Part shown: in pieces, positions 23,209 through 26,851 of the stretch
Layout: each line of letters starts with the position of its first letter
Position numbering within the stretch: position 1 is the first letter of the stretch
DNA from: a virus
Length of the DNA stretch: 26,851 nt
IMG/VR virus record: IMGVR_UViG_3300038455_000032
Location: 1-26,851 of that record
Direction: 5' to 3' (one strand)
Program-made: the position numbers and the translations under genes
Notes under the pieces: model-generated
Told to the model about the DNA's origin: nothing
The model's database searches: none
What the model saw: the letters and a program-made list of their open reading frames with translations, nothing else

Positions 23209-24782
23209 TGCGATGGCTCGTGCTTCTGCTGCTGATTCTGGCCTGCGGGGACCCGGACATGTTTGGTAGACGCGGAGGGCGGAGCAATCGGCGCGGCATC
23301 TGCGCGAGCGCCGGTAGCGGTCTGTTCCTGCCGCCGCAGTCTCCAACGTCCACGCCCTTTCCCGAGAAGTGGGACATCGGACTTTGGTACGCGGACGATC
23401 AACCTGGAGCGATAGGCGCGGACGTCGCCAGCGTCGTACCACGAATCGGAAACTATACGCTTACAGCGCCCGCGAATGCTCCGAGCCTCGAGACCTGGCC
23501 TGGGTCGACCGGCGGCAAGGCCATCTTTTTCGACAGCGCGAACAGCGAGTGTCTTCAGAGCGCAGCCGCCGGCGCTGCGTTCGCTGGCGAGGACAACCCG
23601 CTGACCATCTTTATGGTCCTTCAGGAGGTCCCGAACGGCGGGGCGGCGCAGACCATAGTCGGGTACAGCTCGAATCTGAGCACCACCCCGCGGGTCGTGC
23701 TCTTTCACGGCAACGGCAATTCCTACCGAATCCAGAAGCAGTCCACGACTGGGGTTTTTAGCTTCGTTCCGCACAGCCTACCTCGCATGATCCGTATGCG
23801 CGAGACGGGCATTGCTCAGAGCTTTGCTGTGGATGACTTCGCCGACCCTACTACGGCTGCTGTCAACGTGGGTTCTCAGGCGACAACGCACTTGACTGTG
23901 GGCGCGCAGCAGAACGGCGGGAGTATCGTCAATTTCAGCCGCTATTATCTGAAGGTGCTGGGGCTGTCCACGCAGTCATTCTCTGCGGAGGAGGAAGCCT
24001 ACTGCTATGACCTGTGGGCCGGCAATCTTGCAGACGGAATAATCTACGGACCGACAGTAGACGTGGATGTGCTGCATTGGGGCGGGCAGTCGAACGTCCA
24101 GACCTACAATGTGACGGGTGCGTTAGCCGGATTCCCGAGGTCAGACATTCGCAATTGGATCGAGTCGAACGACAACTATGTATATGTGTCGACGGCCCTC
24201 GAGAGCTTGGGGCCGAAGGATGTGGCCGGGACTTTGTATTACGGCCCATGGGTGGAGGGCAGCGCAGCGGCACAAGCAACGCTCAGCAGGCCGATGCTAG
24301 TTACGATGATCGGTGACGGGGGAACAGGCATCGCTACATGGCTCAGCAACATGGGGACGCCGTTTCAAAATCTGTACTGGCAGTGGCGCCAGCTAGCTCG
24401 CAAAGCACAAGTTAGGTTCGGCGGTAACCAACATCGGCAGACGATTTGGGTACAGGGGGAGAGCGATGCTCAGAGCGCGCCGGCAGCTGCTGCTTACGAG
24501 GCGAATCTAGGCACGCTGGCAACACAGCAACGCGCGCTCTGGGATGCCTCGATGCCGATTCATATTCTCGAACTGAACAACAACTTCACCGGTCTATCCG
24601 AGCGCGCCACGGTCAGAGCAGCACAGGCAAGCTATGTAGCGGGCGACGCGCACGCCTATCTAATCGACGTGGATGGCATGAGCGGAGGAACGATTCAGGG
24701 GGACAACCTTCACTATAATGAGGCTGGGGTGGCCGAGATCGCCGCGCTGTGCGCGCCATCGATTGTAGCGGCGGCGCCATGA
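23208..24782 (+). CDS. LamG-like domain fused to sialate O-acetylesterase (SASA/SGNH) domain, with lipoprotein-type start, 524 aa
   Basis: Residues 50-265 are a second LamG-like domain with the same layout as the upstream protein (WDIGLWYADDQ, KAIFFDSANSECLQS, PLTIFMVLQEV). Residues 285-520 are a SASA-type carbohydrate esterase: GGQSN with nucleophile S295, QGESD at 416-420, and D499-x2-H502. Such enzymes remove acetyl groups from sugars. The first 13 residues (MRWLVLLLLILAC) are a short basic start, a hydrophobic core and a lipobox Cys at 13. A second in-frame ATG at codon 18 (23259) has GGGGA seven bases upstream and gives MFGRRGGRSNRRGI, matching the basic N-terminus of the upstream protein. 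ATG 23208 has AGGA eight bases upstream. Either start, or both, may be used. The open frame upstream to 22560 is a shadow of the neighbouring gene. Confidence 0.8.
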   Translation: MRWLVLLLLILACGDPDMFGRRGGRSNRRGICASAGSGLFLPPQSPTSTPFPEKWDIGLWYADDQPGAIGADVASVVPRIGNYTLTAPANAPSLETWPGSTGGKAIFFDSANSECLQSAAAGAAFAGEDNPLTIFMVLQEVPNGGAAQTIVGYSSNLSTTPRVVLFHGNGNSYRIQKQSTTGVFSFVPHSLPRMIRMRETGIAQSFAVDDFADPTTAAVNVGSQATTHLTVGAQQNGGSIVNFSRYYLKVLGLSTQSFSAEEEAYCYDLWAGNLADGIIYGPTVDVDVLHWGGQSNVQTYNVTGALAGFPRSDIRNWIESNDNYVYVSTALESLGPKDVAGTLYYGPWVEGSAAAQATLSRPMLVTMIGDGGTGIATWLSNMGTPFQNLYWQWRQLARKAQVRFGGNQHRQTIWVQGESDAQSAPAAAAYEANLGTLATQQRALWDASMPIHILELNNNFTGLSERATVRAAQASYVAGDAHAYLIDVDGMSGGTIQGDNLHYNEAGVAEIAALCAPSIVAAAP

Positions 24783-24788
24783 AAGGAT

Positions 24789-25082
24789 ATGGGTGATGTG
24801 GTGGACGCTCGCGGAGTTTTTTCTCAGCCTCGCGGCCTCGGTTGGCTTCTGGCTCTGCTTCTCGTCGACTGTAGACCGAAGGCTCCTGAGGCTCCTCCTT
24901 ACCCTTGCGGAGAGGAGCTGATCGTGCTCCAGGCTGAGCGGGCTAGCGAGCGACGCGCGATCATCGATAGCGGAGCCTGCCGCGGCATGCTCACAGTCAC
25001 CGAGTGCCCAGCTCTCAGGCAGCTCTATGAGCGCTGGGCGAAGGTGCTGGATCGTTGGGAAGAATGCTCGTCGAAACCCTAG
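24789..25082 (+). CDS. Small Cys-rich protein with hydrophobic start, spanin-like, 97 aa
   Basis: The C-terminal part (after about 24910) clearly has coding-type third positions; the first 120 bases do not. ATG 24789 is only one base after AAGGA, so GTG 24798 or 24801 may be the real start. The hydrophobic stretch GWLLALLLVDC followed by a Pro-rich, Cys-containing segment (RPKAPEAPPYPC) resembles an Rz1-type outer-membrane spanin. However, Asp just before the Cys breaks the lipobox. The C-terminal half is helical with Cys residues (MLTVTECPALRQLYERWAKV). It overlaps a 41-residue membrane protein in another frame. Confidence 0.45.
   Translation: MGDVVDARGVFSQPRGLGWLLALLLVDCRPKAPEAPPYPCGEELIVLQAERASERRAIIDSGACRGMLTVTECPALRQLYERWAKVLDRWEECSSKP
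24796..24921 (+). CDS. Very small membrane protein overlapping the preceding frame, 41 aa
   Basis: ATG 24796 lies exactly eight bases after AAGGA (24783-24787), the best-placed start in this region. Over 24796-24910 its third positions are richer in G/C than those of the overlapping 24789 frame. The product is one hydrophobic helix (LAEFFLSLAASVGFWLCF) followed by a basic amphipathic tail (DRRLLRLLLTLAERS). Immediately ahead of the endolysin block, it could be a holin-like or inner-membrane spanin-like protein. It is shorter than known members, so the role is a guess. Confidence 0.4.
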   Translation: MWWTLAEFFLSLAASVGFWLCFSSTVDRRLLRLLLTLAERS

Positions 25083-25234
25083 AAGCACTCGAAAAGGTCT
25101 GGCAGCTCGTTAAGCCGGAGATCGAGCGCCTCGAGCCAGCTGAGCGCTGCAAGGCATGCCGTCATCTGCAGCGCAAGATTGCTGACCTGGCCGAGCAGGA
25201 CGAGGCCGAAGCGCAACTGAGGGGGCAGAGATGA
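25064..25234 (+). CDS. Very small coiled-coil protein with CxxC, 56 aa
   Basis: Unrecognised. ATG 25064 lies 19 bases inside the preceding gene, with GGGAAG upstream. The whole product is helical and charged (LEALEKVWQLVKPEIERLEP, LQRKIADLAEQDEAEAQ) with C29-x2-C32. The stop overlaps the next ATG (ATGA at 25231-25234). Third positions are mostly G or C, which supports translation. Confidence 0.55.
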   Translation: MLVETLEALEKVWQLVKPEIERLEPAERCKACRHLQRKIADLAEQDEAEAQLRGQR

Positions 25235-25440
25235 ACGGCTACGAAGCGATCGCGATCGCCGACGCCGTGCTTGCGAAGACGCTCGCGCAAGTCGACGACC
25301 CGCAGCAGCGGCAGTCCGCGGGCCGCGTGTTGATCGGGCGCATTCGCGAGATGTGCGGCATTCGACCGAGCGACAGTCAGCAGATGGCGGCAGTCAACAT
25401 CGAGACTGTGCTGCGCGGAAAGGATGATCCGACGCGATGA
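25231..25440 (+). CDS. Small hypothetical protein, 69 aa
   Basis: Unrecognised. GGGGG precedes the ATG and both ends overlap neighbours as ATGA. The protein is helical (EAIAIADAVLAKTLAQVDDP, AGRVLIGRIREMCGIRP) and soluble. Its coupling directly to the endolysin gene suggests a lysis-time role, but nothing in the sequence identifies one. Confidence 0.58.
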   Translation: MNGYEAIAIADAVLAKTLAQVDDPQQRQSAGRVLIGRIREMCGIRPSDSQQMAAVNIETVLRGKDDPTR

Positions 25441-26246
25441 AAGCCACCTACGTCCCGCCGCAGATCACGACACCTGAGCCGCACGCGGTAGCGCCCGCTT
25501 ACTTTGACGAGCTGTTGCGTCTGACGAACGGAACGCCGTCACACAAGGCGGTTGCTGTTCTTCTCGGCCAGTACGCGCTCGAGACGGGTAACGGCAAGAG
25601 TTGCTACAACTGGAATCTCGGGAATATCAAGGCGGGGACCGAGTATGATGGCCTCTATACCTGCATCCGGCTGAACGAGCGGCTGAAGCAGGCCGATGGC
25701 TCGTACGCCTACGTTTGGTTCAGCCCCGAAGGCGAGGAGCGGCCGAAGGGTAACGTCATCAAGAGCTACGACGTTCCGCCGGGGCACCCGCAGACCCGCA
25801 TGCGAGCTCACGAGACCCTGGCCGATGGCGTGAGAGCCAAGCTCGAGTTTCTCTCCAAGCCCCATTGGCGACCGGCGCTCGAGGTGGCTCTCACTGGCGA
25901 TGCTGCAGCCTACGTGACGAAGGTTCGGGCTCTCGGTTACTTCACTGCCGAGCTCGGGCCTTACCAGCGTGCCGTAGTCTCGCTGGCAGCCAAGTGGCTA
26001 CCGGTCGTACAAGGCGCAACGAGCGCGCCGCAGCCGGTCGAGGAGGATGCGCAGACGTGCAACGACATGGCCGAATGCATGCGAGTCGAGCTTCCTGACT
26101 GGCTTCGGGCGCGCGTCAACGTTCATGTCGCGCTTGGCCCGAGTCTCGACGATTACTGGGCAGAGCGTAAGCTACCGCACGACAGCGATCCAACGATGCC
26201 AGGCGTGCAGCTGCCCGACACCGAGCCTCCGAAGGGAGTCGGATGA
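25437..26246 (+). CDS. Endolysin, GH73/lysozyme-like glucosaminidase, 269 aa
   Basis: It cuts the glycan strands of host peptidoglycan at the end of infection. Residues 20-190 look like a glucosaminidase (FlgJ-type) domain: AVLLGQYALETGNGKS with the expected catalytic Glu at 49, NWNLGNIKA at 59-66, the MRAHETLADGVRAKLEFL helix and LGYFTAELGPYQRAVVSLA near 166-184. There is no signal peptide, so export must come from a holin. Residues 195-269 are a Pro/Asp-rich extension of unknown role with C208 and C214. ATG 25437 overlaps the previous stop, and the stop overlaps the next ATG. Confidence 0.8.
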   Translation: MKATYVPPQITTPEPHAVAPAYFDELLRLTNGTPSHKAVAVLLGQYALETGNGKSCYNWNLGNIKAGTEYDGLYTCIRLNERLKQADGSYAYVWFSPEGEERPKGNVIKSYDVPPGHPQTRMRAHETLADGVRAKLEFLSKPHWRPALEVALTGDAAAYVTKVRALGYFTAELGPYQRAVVSLAAKWLPVVQGATSAPQPVEEDAQTCNDMAECMRVELPDWLRARVNVHVALGPSLDDYWAERKLPHDSDPTMPGVQLPDTEPPKGVG

Positions 26247-26479
26247 GAATGTCGCACGAAATGACCGCCGAAGCGCGCCTCGAACACATCGAAGAGCAAC
26301 TAGCGGCCGTCCAAGCCACGCTCGATCTGCTGGTCAACTATATGCAGGCCGTCTCTCAGCACATGGGTCTGCGCGACCGGGTCTCGGCACTAGATGAGCA
26401 GCTCTCGACACTGCGACCAGAAAAGCGCGAAAGTATCCCGGAGCCCAAGACGGACCCGGGGTACAAGAACGGAGAGTAG
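26243..26479 (+). CDS. Small coiled-coil protein, 78 aa
   Basis: Unrecognised. ATG 26243 overlaps the endolysin stop as ATGA; ATG 26249 two codons on is an alternative. Heptad-like hydrophobic spacing runs through most of the length (RLEHIEEQLAAVQATLDLLV, RDRVSALDEQLSTL), then a Pro/Glu/Lys-rich tail. There is no membrane segment. It is a lysis-block accessory by position. Confidence 0.58.
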   Translation: MRMSHEMTAEARLEHIEEQLAAVQATLDLLVNYMQAVSQHMGLRDRVSALDEQLSTLRPEKRESIPEPKTDPGYKNGE

Positions 26480-26484
26480 CGTGA

Positions 26485-26721
26485 ATGGATCTCGCTCAGG
26501 CTCTGATGATAGCAATCGGAACGCTAGTGGGGGTGATCGGCCTGCTGTTCAAGGAGCTGAAGGCGGCTCTGGCCAGGCTCGAGAAGGAACAGGACGACTG
26601 CGAGCAGGAAAAGAAGGAGCTGAACGACGCCTTCAAGGCGGAGCTGAAGGAGCACGGCAAGGCGTACGCCCAGCTGGCCAGGGAGCATCGGGAGGCCAGA
26701 GAGGAACTCAAGACTCGCTAG
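26485..26721 (+). CDS. Membrane-anchored coiled-coil protein, inner-membrane spanin-like, 78 aa
   Basis: One N-terminal membrane helix (ALMIAIGTLVGVIGLLF, residues 6-22) is followed by an unbroken charged coiled coil (LARLEKEQDDCEQEKKELND to the end), the layout of Rz-type inner-membrane spanins and some holin-associated proteins. GGAGAG at 26471-26476 serves as ribosome binding site. A GTG at 26481 in another frame uses the same site and stays open to the window end. No Rz1-type lipoprotein is nested inside with a usable lipobox. Confidence 0.65.
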   Translation: MDLAQALMIAIGTLVGVIGLLFKELKAALARLEKEQDDCEQEKKELNDAFKAELKEHGKAYAQLAREHREAREELKTR

Positions 26722-26851
26722 CCGAGTTTGATGAGTGGGAAGAGGACACAGCCATAATCAGGCAGAAGGTGGCACACAATAAACGTATCGCAGAAGAGAG
26801 CGCTCGCGAGCTCACCGAGTATCTGCGCACGTCGCGCCCGCCACCAAAGCC
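26721..26851 (+). CDS. Partial reading frame at the window end
   Basis: After the spanin-like stop, frame 3 is coding-like to the edge: EFDEWEEDTAIIRQKVAHNK, then a charged helix and a Pro-rich end. There is no ATG or GTG in the right place. The only upstream start in this frame is GTG 26481, whose first 80 codons overlap the spanin-like gene and read as low-complexity Gly/Arg. It could be a continuation of the coiled coil after a -1 shift, a single-base sequence error, or a new gene with an unusual start. Confidence 0.35.

Noticed and set aside
24819-24880. Lipobox in the 24789 frame (LLVDC)
   Set aside because: Asp directly before the Cys is not accepted by signal peptidase II rules, so I do not call it a lipoprotein.
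26605-26725. Programmed -1 frameshift at GGAAAAG or near the TAG
   Set aside because: The bases do not form a canonical X XXY YYZ slippery site and no downstream structure is evident; kept only as an open question.
1-26851. tRNA genes, CRISPR arrays, insertion sequences, anti-defence cassettes
   Set aside because: I read both strands for cloverleaf ends, regularly spaced repeats, transposase-like frames and terminal inverted repeats and found none I could support.

Overview
The window is a contiguous block of late (virion morphogenesis and lysis) genes from a tailed, double-stranded DNA bacteriophage or prophage. Every supported gene lies on the + strand. Genes are tightly packed, many with ATGA, GTGA, TAATG or TGATG start/stop overlaps, and the DNA is G+C-rich with strong G/C preference at third codon positions. 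The gene order resembles short-tailed (podovirus, P22-like) phages: large terminase, portal, scaffold, HK97-fold major capsid protein, gp4-like head-tail adaptor, a very large tail nozzle/stopper-like protein, internal (ejection) proteins, receptor-binding proteins, lysis. I see no tape measure, sheath, tail tube or baseplate genes. There is no integrase, repressor, replication gene, tRNA or CRISPR array, so lifestyle cannot be read from this window. The host is not identified. It is probably a G+C-rich Gram-negative bacterium, since one gene begins with a lipoprotein-type signal and the lysis end has spanin-like membrane proteins.

Layout. 1-135: short region with a hairpin and no confident gene. 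136-1175: four small unrecognised genes. 1172-3025: large terminase with an unusual N-terminal extension. 3035-3352: small four-cysteine protein. 3345-8007: portal, scaffold-like protein and major capsid protein, the last with an unexpected hydrophobic N-terminus. 8021-9643: four small head-associated proteins, the first three with strong AAAGGAG ribosome binding sites. 9650-13023: adaptor, collagen-like fibre and small beta-rich proteins. 13020-16157: nozzle-like protein. 16162-22041: a protein with a C-terminal S74/intramolecular-chaperone-like region followed by two large helical, Ala-rich ejection-type proteins. 22055-24782: a small structural protein, then two tandem LamG/concanavalin-like proteins, the second fused to a sialate O-acetylesterase (SASA/SGNH) domain. 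24789-26851: lysis region with overlapping small membrane proteins, a GH73-like glucosaminidase endolysin, a coiled-coil protein, a spanin-like protein and an open frame running off the end.

How they work together. Terminase and portal package DNA into a shell built from capsid and scaffold proteins. The adaptor and nozzle close the vertex. The internal proteins probably form the DNA-ejection conduit. The fibre and the LamG/esterase proteins probably bind and trim acetylated surface polysaccharide. The last block opens the cell.

The most interesting observation is the esterase gene. It has two in-frame starts, each with its own ribosome binding site. The first gives a near-perfect lipoprotein signal peptide. 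The second gives a basic N-terminus (RRxG-RxNRRxI) shared with the neighbouring LamG gene. One gene could therefore make both a virion-attached and a cell-envelope form of a polysaccharide deacetylase.
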